A stretch of 64,000 nucleotides of DNA, taken from positions 62,001-126,000 of the forward strand of contig JAGYJE010000007.1 in NCBI GenBank assembly GCA_018402305.1, written 5' to 3'. The stretch is from Puniceicoccaceae bacterium. GTDB lineage: Bacteria > Verrucomicrobiota > Verrucomicrobiia > Opitutales > Coraliomargaritaceae. A program made the translations under genes and the position numbers. This document shows, in pieces, positions 26,373 to 35,906 of the stretch (within the stretch, counting starts at the first letter, position 1; every line of letters starts with the position of its first letter). Below the pieces are notes generated by a model. The model had not been told where the DNA came from, ran no database searches, and was given only the letters and a program-made list of their open reading frames with translations.

Positions 26373-27841
26373 AAGAAAAAAAAATCTATCTGGCAGTCGA
26401 TTTGGGTGGCGGCAGCGGCCGCGTGCTTGCGGGGACCTACGACGGCGAGCGCATTGAACTGGATGCGCTCAATCGTTTTGCCAACACGCCGCTTGAGTTG
26501 CCCGATGGCCGGCACTGGAACGTCACCGGCATCTATCTCAAAATCCTTGAGGGCCTGCAAATCGCGGGCAAACGCTTTGGAGGCCGTGTCACGAGCATGG
26601 GCATCGACACTTGGGGTGTCGATTACGGCTTGCTTGATGCGGACGGCCATTTACTGGGCCTGCCCTTTCAGTATCGCGACCACCGTACGGATGGCATGAT
26701 GGAGAAGGCATTCTCGATCATCCCTCGCAGGGCGCTCTACGAGGCGACTGGGATTCAAATGATGTTTTTTAACACCGCTTTCCAATTGCTCTCCGAGACC
26801 GGACAGCGGAGCCCGGTGCTGCAGCACGCGCAGGATCTTCTCTTTACTCCTGACTTGCTCGGCTATTGGCTCACCGGTCGCAAAGTGCAGGAGCGAAGTA
26901 TCGCCAGCACCTCCCAACTTTACGATCCACAAAGCAGAAACTGGAACTATGGCCTAATTGAGCAACTGGGGCTACCGACGCATTTGTTCAAAGAAATCCG
27001 GGACTCTGCGACGGTTTTAGGCGAACTCCGTGCCCCACTCCAGGAAACAACGGGACTCAATGGCTTGAGAGTTATTACCGTAGGTGGGCACGATACAGCC
27101 AGTGCCGTCGCCGCGGTCCCTGGGCGCGGGAATACACCCGCCTATCTAAGCAGTGGCACTTGGTCGTTGATGGGGCTTGAACTACCAGCGCCCGTTATTT
27201 CCGATGACTCCTACGCCGATGCGTTTACCAATGAAATTGGAGTGGGTAACACGGTTCGTTTTTTGAAAAATATCTGCGGCCTTTGGCTGATACAGGAGTC
27301 GAGACGCTACTGGCTGAATCATGGGCAGGACTTCAGCTACGCCGAAATGGCGGGGCTGGCCGCAGGGGCCTCTTCCTTTCGATCGCTTATCAATCCGGAC
27401 GACCCGCGTTTTGCGGATGCCGGGCCCATGCCGGAGCGGATTCGTGACTACTGTCGCGAGACAGCGCAACCGGTTCCGGAAGCACCCGGTGAAATTATCC
27501 GCTGCATCTATGAGAGCCTCGCGCTGCGCTATGCTGAAGTCTGGATGAAACTCCCGAAATACACCGAGATCGCACCTGATTGCCTGCATGTAGTCGGTGG
27601 CGGTTGCCAGGATGAATTGCTTAACCAGTTTACCGCTAACGCGCTCGGGGTTCCCGTTCACGCCGGCCCCGTCGAAGCCACGGGACTCGGTAATATTCTT
27701 GCACAAATGATGGCCGACGGAGAAATCAAATCTTTATCTGAGGGCCGCGCGATCGTTGCGCGTTCCTTTGCCGTAAAATCCTACGAACCGAAGGACACCC
27801 AGATCTGGGATGCCGTGAAGGCACGCTTTGCCGCTCTCTAA
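26369..27841 (+). CDS. rhaB: FGGY-family L-rhamnulokinase/L-fuculokinase
   Basis: The 490-residue kinase has the N-terminal phosphate loop VDLGGGSGRVLAG, MGIDTWGVDYGLLD, PFQYRDHRT, the second nucleotide block LSSGTWSLMGLE and GGGCQDELLNQFTANALG. Overall it is closest to rhamnulokinases, but those and fuculokinases are hard to separate by eye. In this fucose-gene context it would phosphorylate L-fuculose and/or L-rhamnulose at C1, feeding the aldolase. The ATG overlapping the regulator's stop was chosen over an upstream start. An 88-bp gap precedes the PfkB kinase. Confidence 0.88.
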   Translation: MKEKKIYLAVDLGGGSGRVLAGTYDGERIELDALNRFANTPLELPDGRHWNVTGIYLKILEGLQIAGKRFGGRVTSMGIDTWGVDYGLLDADGHLLGLPFQYRDHRTDGMMEKAFSIIPRRALYEATGIQMMFFNTAFQLLSETGQRSPVLQHAQDLLFTPDLLGYWLTGRKVQERSIASTSQLYDPQSRNWNYGLIEQLGLPTHLFKEIRDSATVLGELRAPLQETTGLNGLRVITVGGHDTASAVAAVPGRGNTPAYLSSGTWSLMGLELPAPVISDDSYADAFTNEIGVGNTVRFLKNICGLWLIQESRRYWLNHGQDFSYAEMAGLAAGASSFRSLINPDDPRFADAGPMPERIRDYCRETAQPVPEAPGEIIRCIYESLALRYAEVWMKLPKYTEIAPDCLHVVGGGCQDELLNQFTANALGVPVHAGPVEATGLGNILAQMMADGEIKSLSEGRAIVARSFAVKSYEPKDTQIWDAVKARFAAL

Positions 27842-27929
27842 GTGAATCCATAAGACGCTCTCATATCCTCGTTTACCCGACGACCATCATCGACAAAATA
27901 ATGTCTATCCGTTAGAAACTGAGTGACTC

Positions 27930-29018
27930 ATGAACCAAAAATACCTCAACTACCTCAATCAAATTAAAGGCAAGATTCTTTTGGGCTGCGACGGCTTTGT
28001 GGACGAAACCTATGAGATCGTGGAAGAACGAAAAAGTCTCGCCGATGTCAGAACCATGCAGAACCTCCGGATGTTCGGGGAGCTTTTGGTCAATCGGGCG
28101 GATGGCGGCGTCGGGGTTGAACTCATTCCCAAGCGACGTTGTGAAGGCGGCTTCGGAGTCAATACGGCTCGGCTCGCCGCTGTTCTCGGGCTCCAACCCG
28201 TCCTGCCCGGGCTCTACGGAAAGAACGCAATCGATCCGGCTTTTGAAGAATTTCAGGACTCCTGCCATCTTTATTCCCTCGGCGATCCCGCCCTGACCAT
28301 TGCCCTGGAGTTCAATGATGGTAAGGTGCTCATGAGTAATCTTCAGGCAGTATCGAATTTGACCTGGGATGATTTTGAAGCTTTTTTTGGCCCGGAAAAG
28401 CTTCGTGAGCTGTTTTCAGATGTCGCTATTCTGGGGCTTGGTTACTGGTCACTGACGGCCGACTTCGACAATCTGTTCAAAGGCTTCATGAAGCAATACG
28501 AGTCGTTGAAGGCCCCGCAGCGGATGTTCTTCGATTTTGCGGACATCAAGAAAAAATCCAGCGAGTCGTTCATGGCATCCCTGAGCTTGATTGCGTCGTT
28601 TAATTCGAGGATCCCCATGACTCTAAGCCTGAATGAGCACGAGGTCTTTGAATTGTTTGCGCGGACAGGCGTCGATTGCCAGGATCGCGCCCCGGCGGCG
28701 GTCGCCGCTGCCTTGACCATCGCCCGCCAGAAGATCGGTTTCGATGAACTCGTCGTGCACACTCCGGAGTTTGCAGCGGCCTCCAGCACGGCCGACGGCG
28801 AGGCTCATGCCCTGCAGGAACGCCAGACCAAGGTGATACGCTCTGCCGGAGCCGGTGATAGTTTCAACGGCGGTTACATCTGCGCTTCCCTCGGCGAAAT
28901 TCCCATTAGAGAGCGGCTTGTAATCGCCAATGCGGCAACGGCGTACTTCGTGACCCACGCCGCCGCCCCCACCAAAGGGGAACTCGTCGCGCAAATCGAA
29001 AAAGCCCGCGACCACTGA
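27930..29018 (+). CDS. PfkB-family kinase of the sugar locus
   Basis: The 362-residue ribokinase-fold protein has DGFVD (21-25), EFNDGK in mid-protein, MFFDFADIKK and the catalytic GAGD (307-310) with SFNGGY. It is a distant paralogue of the kinase at 8529-9638. The known fucose/rhamnose pathway does not need a second kinase, so its substrate is unknown; an alternative ketose, an aldolase by-product or a regulatory sugar are possible. It lies between the FGGY kinase and the DUF4432 gene in the rightward operon. Confidence 0.82.
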   Translation: MNQKYLNYLNQIKGKILLGCDGFVDETYEIVEERKSLADVRTMQNLRMFGELLVNRADGGVGVELIPKRRCEGGFGVNTARLAAVLGLQPVLPGLYGKNAIDPAFEEFQDSCHLYSLGDPALTIALEFNDGKVLMSNLQAVSNLTWDDFEAFFGPEKLRELFSDVAILGLGYWSLTADFDNLFKGFMKQYESLKAPQRMFFDFADIKKKSSESFMASLSLIASFNSRIPMTLSLNEHEVFELFARTGVDCQDRAPAAVAAALTIARQKIGFDELVVHTPEFAAASSTADGEAHALQERQTKVIRSAGAGDSFNGGYICASLGEIPIRERLVIANAATAYFVTHAAAPTKGELVAQIEKARDH

Positions 29019-29057
29019 GCCGACCCAAAACATTCAAACCAAAGACCCCACCCAACC

Positions 29058-30239
29058 ATGACGCCACCGTTCAAAATCCCTCTTCTGCAGCCCGACTCCC
29101 GGCAGGGTTTTCTGCACCTAAGTCTTCAGGACGAGGACACACCCTTCAGTTGGAGCGTGCAATCCTACACCTTGCGCGGCGGCTTGCAGGATGGCGTCGA
29201 CGTGGTCGAAATTTATAACGGAAAGCTCCGCCTCGCTGTGCTCCCGACACGCGGCATGGGCATTTGGAAGGCGCAGTGCGGCAAGCGACCGCTTGGTTGG
29301 GAGTCGCCTGTCAAGCAACCGGTGCACCCCGCTTTCATCAATTCACAAGAGCGCGGTGGCCTCGGCTGGCTGAAGGGTTTCAACGAGTGGTTCGTGCGCT
29401 GCGGCCTCAACAGCATGGGTGCTCCCGGCATGGATACCGTTCTGGACTACAGCGGCAACGCCGTTGACGTGCCCCTGACCCTGCACGGCAACATCGCCAA
29501 CATACCGGCTCACGCTGTCGAACTGGAAGTCACCGAGACGGCCATCCTACTTCGCGGGGAGATCGATGAGACCATGATGTTCGGTCCTGCCCTGCGTTTA
29601 AAGACAGAGATACGAACCGATTTCGCATCGGGATCCATGACCGTTACCGATACGGTAACCAATCTGGGCAATAACCCTGTCGAGCACCAGATGCTCTACC
29701 ATATTAACTACGGCGCGCCCTTGCTGGAAAAAGGCGCACGCCTACTCGCCCCCTTCAAGCAAGTCGCCCCACGGGACGCCCGCTCGGCTGAGGGGGTTGG
29801 TGACTTTGACCACTACGGTCCACCTCAGGTCGGTTTCGTCGAGCAGGCCTACTATTTTGAATTACTTGGGCAACGCGGCAGCCGGGAGACCATGGCCCTG
29901 CTCCGCAATGCGGCGGGTGACCAAGCCTCACTGCTCCGCTTTTCACTAAACGACTTCCCCTGCTTCACGCTCTGGAAAAATACCGCGGGTTCGGCCGATG
30001 GCTACGTGACGGGGCTGGAACCCGCGACCAGCTACCCCAATACCCGGCGCTTTGAGCGGGAAAAAGGCCGCGTCCTCGTGCTGGGTGGTGGTGAGTCACG
30101 GACGACCGAAATAAGAATCGAAAATTTGGATACAAAGACGGCTGTTCGCTCAGCCGAATCGGAAATCAAAAAACTGCAAAAAAGGGCTAAGCCAAAAGTC
30201 AGCGCAAACCCACTGGCCGCTTACTCCAACGTTTCCTAA
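29058..30239 (+). CDS. DUF4432 aldose-1-epimerase-like protein
   Basis: The 393-residue protein belongs to the galactose-mutarotase superfamily, DUF4432 group: LRLAVLPTRGMGIWKAQ, GFNEWFVRCGLNSMGAPG, LHGNIANIPAH and MLYHINYGAPLLEKG. The His in LHGNIA and the YHINYG segment occupy positions used for catalysis and sugar binding in mutarotases. It may interconvert sugar anomers or act on a sugar derivative. A dedicated fucose mutarotase (FucU) is encoded downstream, so it may serve another sugar or step. Gaps of 39 and 23 bp tie it to its neighbours. Confidence 0.82.
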   Translation: MTPPFKIPLLQPDSRQGFLHLSLQDEDTPFSWSVQSYTLRGGLQDGVDVVEIYNGKLRLAVLPTRGMGIWKAQCGKRPLGWESPVKQPVHPAFINSQERGGLGWLKGFNEWFVRCGLNSMGAPGMDTVLDYSGNAVDVPLTLHGNIANIPAHAVELEVTETAILLRGEIDETMMFGPALRLKTEIRTDFASGSMTVTDTVTNLGNNPVEHQMLYHINYGAPLLEKGARLLAPFKQVAPRDARSAEGVGDFDHYGPPQVGFVEQAYYFELLGQRGSRETMALLRNAAGDQASLLRFSLNDFPCFTLWKNTAGSADGYVTGLEPATSYPNTRRFEREKGRVLVLGGGESRTTEIRIENLDTKTAVRSAESEIKKLQKRAKPKVSANPLAAYSNVS

Positions 30240-30262
30240 ATAACCACAACCCAAGCAATTCC

Positions 30263-31765
30263 ATGAAAAGTACACACCACATCGAAGATCCCGACGTCGT
30301 ATTGATCGGCGCGGGCATCATGTCATCCACTCTGGGCGCCATGCTCAAAGAGCTGGACCCCACCCTGAAGATACAGCTTTATGAGATGACCGAGGGCTTC
30401 GGTGAGGAGGCCTCCAGCGGTTGGCACAACGCGGGCACGGGTCACGCCGGGCTCTGTGAGCTTAGCTACACGCCTGACTACGGGCCCGACGGAGAGGTCG
30501 CCGTTGGCAAGGCAATCGAGATTTTCAACCAATTCGAGCAATCCAAGCAGTTTTGGGCCTACGCGGTCCGCACGGGCATGCTCTCGAACACCGCAGACTT
30601 CATCAACCCGGTCCCGCACCTCAGCTTCGTTTATGGTCAGGAGCAGGTCGATTTTTTGCGCTCCCGCTTTAAGCAAATGAAGGCGCATCACTTCTACGAA
30701 GCGATGACCTACACAGAAGATCGCGATGAAATAAAGGCGCTCGCCCCCCTTCTCGTGGAAGGCCGCGACGACACACCCATCGCTGTGACCAAGATGGAGC
30801 TTGGCACCGATGTGAACTTTGGTGCGCTCTCGGGGAAATTCGTGGAATGGCTCGGCAAACAGGCCGGTGCCGGCTACGCCACAAGCCACCGCGTGCTGGA
30901 CATCACAAAATCAAATGGCCGCTGGACCCTGAAGATTAAGGACCTCGATTCCGGTCGTGTCTTTACCAATACAGCCAAATTTGTCTTCATCGGTGCAGGT
31001 GGTGGTAGTTTGCCACTCCTGCAAAAGTCCGGCATCGCCGAGGCCAAGGGCTTCGGCGGCTTCCCCATCGGGGGCCAGTGGCTGGTTTGCGACAAACCGG
31101 AAATCGTGGAAAAGCACATGGCTAAAGTGTATGGTATGTCGCCCGGTGCCGCGCCAACCATGGCGGTACCCCACCTTGATACCCGCGTCATCAACGGAAA
31201 AAAGGCCCTCCTATTTGGCCCCTACGCGGCGTGGACGACCAAGTTCCTCCACGTCAAGGGAAGTATCACCGACCTGCCCGCCTCCATCCGCACGGACAAC
31301 ATCGCCTCACTGGTCAAGGTGGGGCTGCACAACATCCCACTGGTGCGTTACCTTATTCAACAGGGAACCCAGAGCATGAAGACGCGCATGGGCGAACTCC
31401 TCAAATTCTATCCGGCCGCCAACCCCGAGGACTGGGAGTTGATTGATGCCGGCATTCGCGTGCAAGCAATCAAGAAGGAGGACGGCGACGCCGGTATCGT
31501 TCACTTTGGCACCGAGGTCATCACCTCTCAGGACCGCAGCATATCCGCCCTGCTGGGGGCCTCCCCGGGCGCCTCGGTATCGACGAACATCATCGTTGAG
31601 GTCGTCAAACGCTGCTTCGCCGAGAAACTGGCCACTCCCGAGGGCCATGAACGTATGAAGGCCATGGTGCCCTCCTACGATGAAGACCTCAGTCTCCCCG
31701 AACACGCCGAGCGTCAAAGAACACTCAGCGAGGAAGCCTTTAAAACCCTTAATTGTATCCGCTAA
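30263..31765 (+). CDS. mqo: Malate:quinone oxidoreductase family protein
   Basis: The 500-residue FAD enzyme would oxidise malate to oxaloacetate and reduce membrane quinone. The FAD-binding [68 protein letters not shown] and the C-terminal [14 protein letters not shown] are all Mqo hallmarks and length is normal. Its location inside a sugar operon between the DUF4432 gene and fucU is unusual. It may pair with mdh at 17.5 kb to pass NADH electrons to quinone, or have shifted to another 2-hydroxy acid such as lactate; sequence alone does not decide. Confidence 0.9.
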   Translation: MKSTHHIEDPDVVLIGAGIMSSTLGAMLKELDPTLKIQLYEMTEGFGEEASSGWHNAGTGHAGLCELSYTPDYGPDGEVAVGKAIEIFNQFEQSKQFWAYAVRTGMLSNTADFINPVPHLSFVYGQEQVDFLRSRFKQMKAHHFYEAMTYTEDRDEIKALAPLLVEGRDDTPIAVTKMELGTDVNFGALSGKFVEWLGKQAGAGYATSHRVLDITKSNGRWTLKIKDLDSGRVFTNTAKFVFIGAGGGSLPLLQKSGIAEAKGFGGFPIGGQWLVCDKPEIVEKHMAKVYGMSPGAAPTMAVPHLDTRVINGKKALLFGPYAAWTTKFLHVKGSITDLPASIRTDNIASLVKVGLHNIPLVRYLIQQGTQSMKTRMGELLKFYPAANPEDWELIDAGIRVQAIKKEDGDAGIVHFGTEVITSQDRSISALLGASPGASVSTNIIVEVVKRCFAEKLATPEGHERMKAMVPSYDEDLSLPEHAERQRTLSEEAFKTLNCIR

Positions 31766-31770
31766 ACTCT

Positions 31771-32205
31771 ATGCTGAACGGAATCCCCCCTATCCTCTCT
31801 CCCGAGTTGCTCGACGCCCTTTACCGCATGGGGCATGGCGACGAAATTCTCCTCGCCGATGCTCATTTCCCGGGTGATCGATTAGGTCGGCGAGTCATTC
31901 GTGCCGATGGCCTGAAGACTCCGGATTTGCTAAATGCCATTCTGCCGCTCTTTCCGCTCGATACCTTCGTCGACGCGCCCATCTCCATGATGGAAGCGGT
32001 GCCGGGTGACGCGCTCGACCCAAACGTCGAAGCGGCCTACCGCACAGCTATCGGTCAGGCTGGAGCGAACGCCGACGGCCCCATCGAGCGCATCGAGCGC
32101 TACGCCTTTTACGAGCGTGCCAAGGGCTGCTTTGCCATCGTCATAACCGGCGAAATGGCAAAATACGGAAACATCATCCTCAGAAAAGGGCTCGCCAACA
32201 TCTAG
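31771..32205 (+). CDS. fucU: L-fucose mutarotase (RbsD/FucU family)
   Basis: The 144-residue protein starts [18 protein letters not shown] and shows the FucU signature [15 protein letters not shown], with the catalytic His in GHGDE, plus [16 protein letters not shown] near the end. It interconverts alpha- and beta-L-fucose anomers. The start is the ATG six codons inside the open frame, five bases after the mqo stop. It is the clearest single indication that L-fucose is the substrate of the locus. Confidence 0.93.
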   Translation: MLNGIPPILSPELLDALYRMGHGDEILLADAHFPGDRLGRRVIRADGLKTPDLLNAILPLFPLDTFVDAPISMMEAVPGDALDPNVEAAYRTAIGQAGANADGPIERIERYAFYERAKGCFAIVITGEMAKYGNIILRKGLANI

Positions 32206-32322
32206 AACTTATTAAAAAGATGATTGGCTGCTGATCTTGATGCCTCTACGCATTCGGATTTAAATCAACTTCAGTCGATCCGGAGTCCTGTCACCACATC
32301 CACACCCCCATAACCTTTCATT

Positions 32323-33948
32323 ATGCCTAAGAATAAAACTGTCCTGCTCGTCGCCAACGGCGATCTACGTCTCTCCGCTAACCAAAACTGCTGGGCCAAG
32401 CAAGAAGCCATGGAGGCCGAACTAAGCAGCGTGCTCAAGGAACTGGGGGGTGACCTCAAGCGGGCCCACAAATACGACCCCGAGGTGAAGCACGGCTTTA
32501 TCTCCAGTCAGCGGCAGGGCATGGATATTTTCGCGAAGATTGATCGCAAGGCGCCGCTCATTGTCGCCGAGGCGGTCTGGCAATACTCGCACCACCTGCT
32601 GCACGGCCTCATGTCGCACGAGGGGCCCATCCTCACGGTGGCCAACTGGAGCGGCACCTGGCCGGGGCTCGTTGGTATGCTCAACCTCAACGGTTCATTG
32701 ACCAAAGCAGGTGTTCACTACTCCACCTTGTGGAGTGAGGACTTCAGCAACGACAAACGTTTCCAAAAAAAGCTCAAGAAGTGGCTCGAAACGGGTTCGG
32801 TAAGCCACCCCACCGCTCATGTTCGAAAATACAAGAGCAAGGAGACGGCAAAGGGCTTGAAGAACGCGGCCCGCCAGATCCGCGATGATCTGGACCGCAA
32901 CAAAGCGATCCTCGGGGTCTTTGATGAGTTTTGCATGGGTATGTATAATGCCGTTATTCCGGACGAGCTACTTTTCCAAACCGGCGTATTCAAAGAACAA
33001 CTCTCCCAAAGCGCCCTCTTCGCAGAAATGCAGACGGTCAGCAAGGCAGAGGCCGATGAAGTCTACAACTTTATCGTCGGTAAGGGCTTTAACTTCCACT
33101 ACGGGCGCAATGCCAAAACCGGCCTGACCAAGGCTCAAGTGCTGGAGCAGTGCAAAATGTATATCGCGGCCTGCCGCATCGGTGACACCTTCGGTTGCGA
33201 TGCACTCGGCATTCAATACCAACAGGGTCTCAAAGACCTCTGCCCCGCGTCTGACTTGGTTGAAGGCATGCTGAACAGTACGGATCGCCCGCCGGTGAAA
33301 AATGCCAAAGGCGCAATCATCAAAGCAGGTGAGACCTACCCTCACTTCAATGAAGTCGATGAATGCTGCGGACTGGACGCACTCATGACCAAGCGGGTGC
33401 ACGCCGCACTCAAGCAGCCGACCGAAACCACCCTGCACGATCTTCGCTGGGGCGATTGGGATGCCTCCGGCACGACCAAGGACTACGTCTGGGTCTTCCT
33501 CATTTCCGGCTCTGCTCCGATCGAGCACCATGTGGGTGGATGGAAAGGCAGCCACGGCTATCGACAGCCCGCCATGTATTTTCCTCAAGGCGGCAGCACC
33601 CTGCACGGTATCGCCAAACCCGGCGAAATCGTCTGGAGCCGCGTTTTCGTGGAAGACGGTAAGCTCAAGATGGATCTGGGCCGTGCCAAGGCGATCGAGT
33701 TGCCCGAGGCGGAAACCCAGCGTCGGCTGAAAGAGACGACGCCACAATGGCCCATCATGCATGCTGTCACCTATGGTGTTAGCCGAGATCAAATGATGGC
33801 CCGGCACAAGGCGAACCATATCAACGTCGCCTACGCCACCGATGCGAAACAAGCCGATAATTGCCTCTACGCAAAAGCCGAACTGGCCAAGCAAATGGGC
33901 ATGGAGGTCTATGTTTGCGGCACGAATGCAGCCGGTAAGAAGCTGTAG
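32323..33948 (+). CDS. L-fucose/L-arabinose isomerase superfamily protein
   Basis: The 541-residue protein has the overall layout of the fucose isomerase superfamily: an N-terminal Rossmann-like part ([15 protein letters not shown]), a middle domain with [19 protein letters not shown] and [12 protein letters not shown], and a C-terminal barrel with [15 protein letters not shown] and D residues in DEFCMGM and the EVDECCG segment are candidate metal ligands. It is shorter and divergent from the roughly 590-residue canonical FucI, so it is a FucI-like member rather than a clear orthologue. With fucU upstream and fucP downstream it should convert L-fucose to L-fuculose. Confidence 0.8.
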   Translation: MPKNKTVLLVANGDLRLSANQNCWAKQEAMEAELSSVLKELGGDLKRAHKYDPEVKHGFISSQRQGMDIFAKIDRKAPLIVAEAVWQYSHHLLHGLMSHEGPILTVANWSGTWPGLVGMLNLNGSLTKAGVHYSTLWSEDFSNDKRFQKKLKKWLETGSVSHPTAHVRKYKSKETAKGLKNAARQIRDDLDRNKAILGVFDEFCMGMYNAVIPDELLFQTGVFKEQLSQSALFAEMQTVSKAEADEVYNFIVGKGFNFHYGRNAKTGLTKAQVLEQCKMYIAACRIGDTFGCDALGIQYQQGLKDLCPASDLVEGMLNSTDRPPVKNAKGAIIKAGETYPHFNEVDECCGLDALMTKRVHAALKQPTETTLHDLRWGDWDASGTTKDYVWVFLISGSAPIEHHVGGWKGSHGYRQPAMYFPQGGSTLHGIAKPGEIVWSRVFVEDGKLKMDLGRAKAIELPEAETQRRLKETTPQWPIMHAVTYGVSRDQMMARHKANHINVAYATDAKQADNCLYAKAELAKQMGMEVYVCGTNAAGKKL

Positions 33949-33959
33949 CGACGTTTCGG

Positions 33960-34137
33960 TTGAACATCGAACGTTGAACATCAAACGCTCAACGCTCAAT
34001 TTGACCGACCCCGATTTCAATGTTCAAGGTTCCCTCCCGTCACATTCAATATTCAGTATTCATCTCGCCTTCCTAATTCGACGTTCGATGTTCGATGTTC
34101 AACGTTCGACGTTCAACGTTCGATGTTCAACGTTCCC
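33960..34137. repeat. GTTCAACGTTCGA-type short repeats upstream of fucP
   Basis: The gap between the isomerase and fucP contains about seven copies of a GTTCGATGTTCAAC/GTTCGACGTTCAAC motif (34081-34137) and an inverted set reading GAACATCGAACGTTGAAC near 33962-33990. A diverged relative is seen at 39000-39030. These are low-complexity dispersed repeats that extend the upstream open frame of fucP artificially. Confidence 0.75.
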
Positions 34138-34151
34138 CTCCTCTAAGTCCC

Positions 34152-35645
34152 ATGTCTAATACCTCCGCCGCCCCTGCGATTCCACGGAAATTCCTCTTTT
34201 CCTTCGTGCTTGTCACGATTCTGTTCGCCCTCTGGGGCTTTGCCAATGACATCACGAATCCGCTTGTTGCGGCGTTTAAAGACATCTTTGTCATCAACAA
34301 TGCACAAAGCAGCTGGGTTCAGATGGCTTTCTACGGCGGCTACGGGACCATGGCCATTCCCGCCGCCCTCTTTATCCGTCGCTATTCGTATCGTGCGGGT
34401 ATCATTGTCGGTCTTTCGCTCTATGCTATCGGCGCCTTCATCTGTATCCCCGCCGCCAACATGGCGAGCTTTAATACCTTTCTCGTCGCCCTGTATGTGC
34501 TTACGTTCGGTCTGGCCTTTTTGGAAACGACCGCCAATCCCTACATCCTTTCCATGGGACCGGCCAAAACAGCCACCTTCCGGCTCAACTTGGCTCAGGC
34601 CTTCAATCCGATCGGCTCGCTGACCGGGATGACCATCGCCAGTCTATTCATCCTTTCCAGCCTCGAGGTCGAGGATTTCCGTACCGATTTCACCGCCCAC
34701 CAGATCGATCAGGGCATCGTGCAGACGGCCGAGCTTGAGAATAAGGTGCTCCCCTTTCTTCAATCCAGGGAACGCACTCCGATAAACGATCCGGTGCTCG
34801 CGCAATACGTCCGTGCCAACCCCGGAGCGTCGCTCGACGACGCCCTTGCCGACTATAAGAGTGGCACACTCACGACCTTTAATGGGCTGACCCACCGGGA
34901 AATGCAGAACAACGACCTCAACATCGTTTCCACTCCCTACATGGTCATCGGCTTTGTTGTGCTTGGTGTGTTGGTCCTTTTTCTTGTCAACAAATTGCCC
35001 CAAACAACAGACGTAAACGACGAGCGGGAGCACTCGCCACTCAAGGATATTTTGGCGCGACTGGCGAAAAACCCGCTCTACCTGGGTGGCATCGTTGCCC
35101 AGACTTTTTACGTGGGCGCGCAAATCATGTGTTGGACCTTTATCATCCAATACGCGCAGGAGAATCTGGGTATGGATAAATCCACAGCACAGAACCACAA
35201 CATTGCTGCTATGGTGATCTTCGTCAGCGGGCGTTTCATCTGCACCTATTTCCTTCGCTTCATCAGCCCCGGTGCGCTGCTCGCCGCGCTCTCGGTGGCA
35301 GCGATGGCGGCGACGCTGGGGGCTATTTACATAGAAGGAATGACGGGGCTCTACTGCCTGATGGCGATTTCGGCCTGCATGTCCCTCATGTTCCCCACGA
35401 TTTACGGCATCGCGCTTGATGGCCTCGGCCCGGATGCGAAGATTGCCTCTGCGGGCCTAATCCTCGCGATTGTCGGCGGTGCTTTCATGCCGCGCTTGCA
35501 AGGCGGCATTATGGATATGGAAACGTTTATGGGCACCACCGGTGTGCGGGGTTCTTTTTTCCTTCCTTTCATTTGTTTCGTCGTGATCGCCGCCTACGCC
35601 CTGTTCACCGTCCGCCAGCACAAGTTGCATAAGATGGTTCAATAG
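34152..35645 (+). CDS. fucP: L-fucose:proton symporter, MFS (FucP-like)
   Basis: The 497-residue inner-membrane protein has about 12 predicted helices. The first helix region FVLVTILFALWGFANDITNPL and the QMAFYGGYG and LFLETTANPYILSMGP-type (here AFLETTANPYILSMG) motifs are typical of FucP. A roughly 90-residue polar loop between helices 6 and 7 (about 185-270) is longer than in E. coli FucP. The start was chosen at MSNTSAAPAIPRK; upstream codons are repeat-derived. It ends the rightward sugar operon. Confidence 0.93.
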   Translation: MSNTSAAPAIPRKFLFSFVLVTILFALWGFANDITNPLVAAFKDIFVINNAQSSWVQMAFYGGYGTMAIPAALFIRRYSYRAGIIVGLSLYAIGAFICIPAANMASFNTFLVALYVLTFGLAFLETTANPYILSMGPAKTATFRLNLAQAFNPIGSLTGMTIASLFILSSLEVEDFRTDFTAHQIDQGIVQTAELENKVLPFLQSRERTPINDPVLAQYVRANPGASLDDALADYKSGTLTTFNGLTHREMQNNDLNIVSTPYMVIGFVVLGVLVLFLVNKLPQTTDVNDEREHSPLKDILARLAKNPLYLGGIVAQTFYVGAQIMCWTFIIQYAQENLGMDKSTAQNHNIAAMVIFVSGRFICTYFLRFISPGALLAALSVAAMAATLGAIYIEGMTGLYCLMAISACMSLMFPTIYGIALDGLGPDAKIASAGLILAIVGGAFMPRLQGGIMDMETFMGTTGVRGSFFLPFICFVVIAAYALFTVRQHKLHKMVQ

Positions 35646-35906
35646 GTTTGACGCTTTCGCGTTAAGGATTGGCAATTGCCAAATCCGACCGCCAAGCCCC
35701 GGTCCGTGCACCTGTTGAATCCGGTTTGCCCAGCCTGAGATAAGACCCTCTTATTGGTCTTCAAACGGCATCTCTTTTCGTTGGGGACGAGCACTTTTTG
35801 GCGTGTCCGAATTCCTTGGCACTGTTTTGTTATGCCCCGATCCTAATTGTTTTTTAGACATCGGAAAACGACATCCAGCTCTAAAAGCGGTAAAGACACC
35901 CAAATA
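35646..35906. other. Intergenic gap between fucP and nrdJ
   Basis: I see no gene here. No cobalamin riboswitch B12-box is apparent although the downstream enzyme is B12-dependent, and no clear terminator is visible after fucP. A promoter for nrdJ is expected but I could not assign hexamers. Confidence 0.4.

Noticed and set aside
32968-34020. 350-codon open frame antisense to the isomerase gene
   Set aside because: It is a mirror of a strongly coding GC-rich gene, has no recognisable domain, and the + strand frame matches the fucose isomerase superfamily throughout.
35646-35906. Cobalamin riboswitch before the B12-dependent ribonucleotide reductase
   Set aside because: I looked for the conserved B12-box and paired elements in this gap and saw none, so no riboswitch is claimed.
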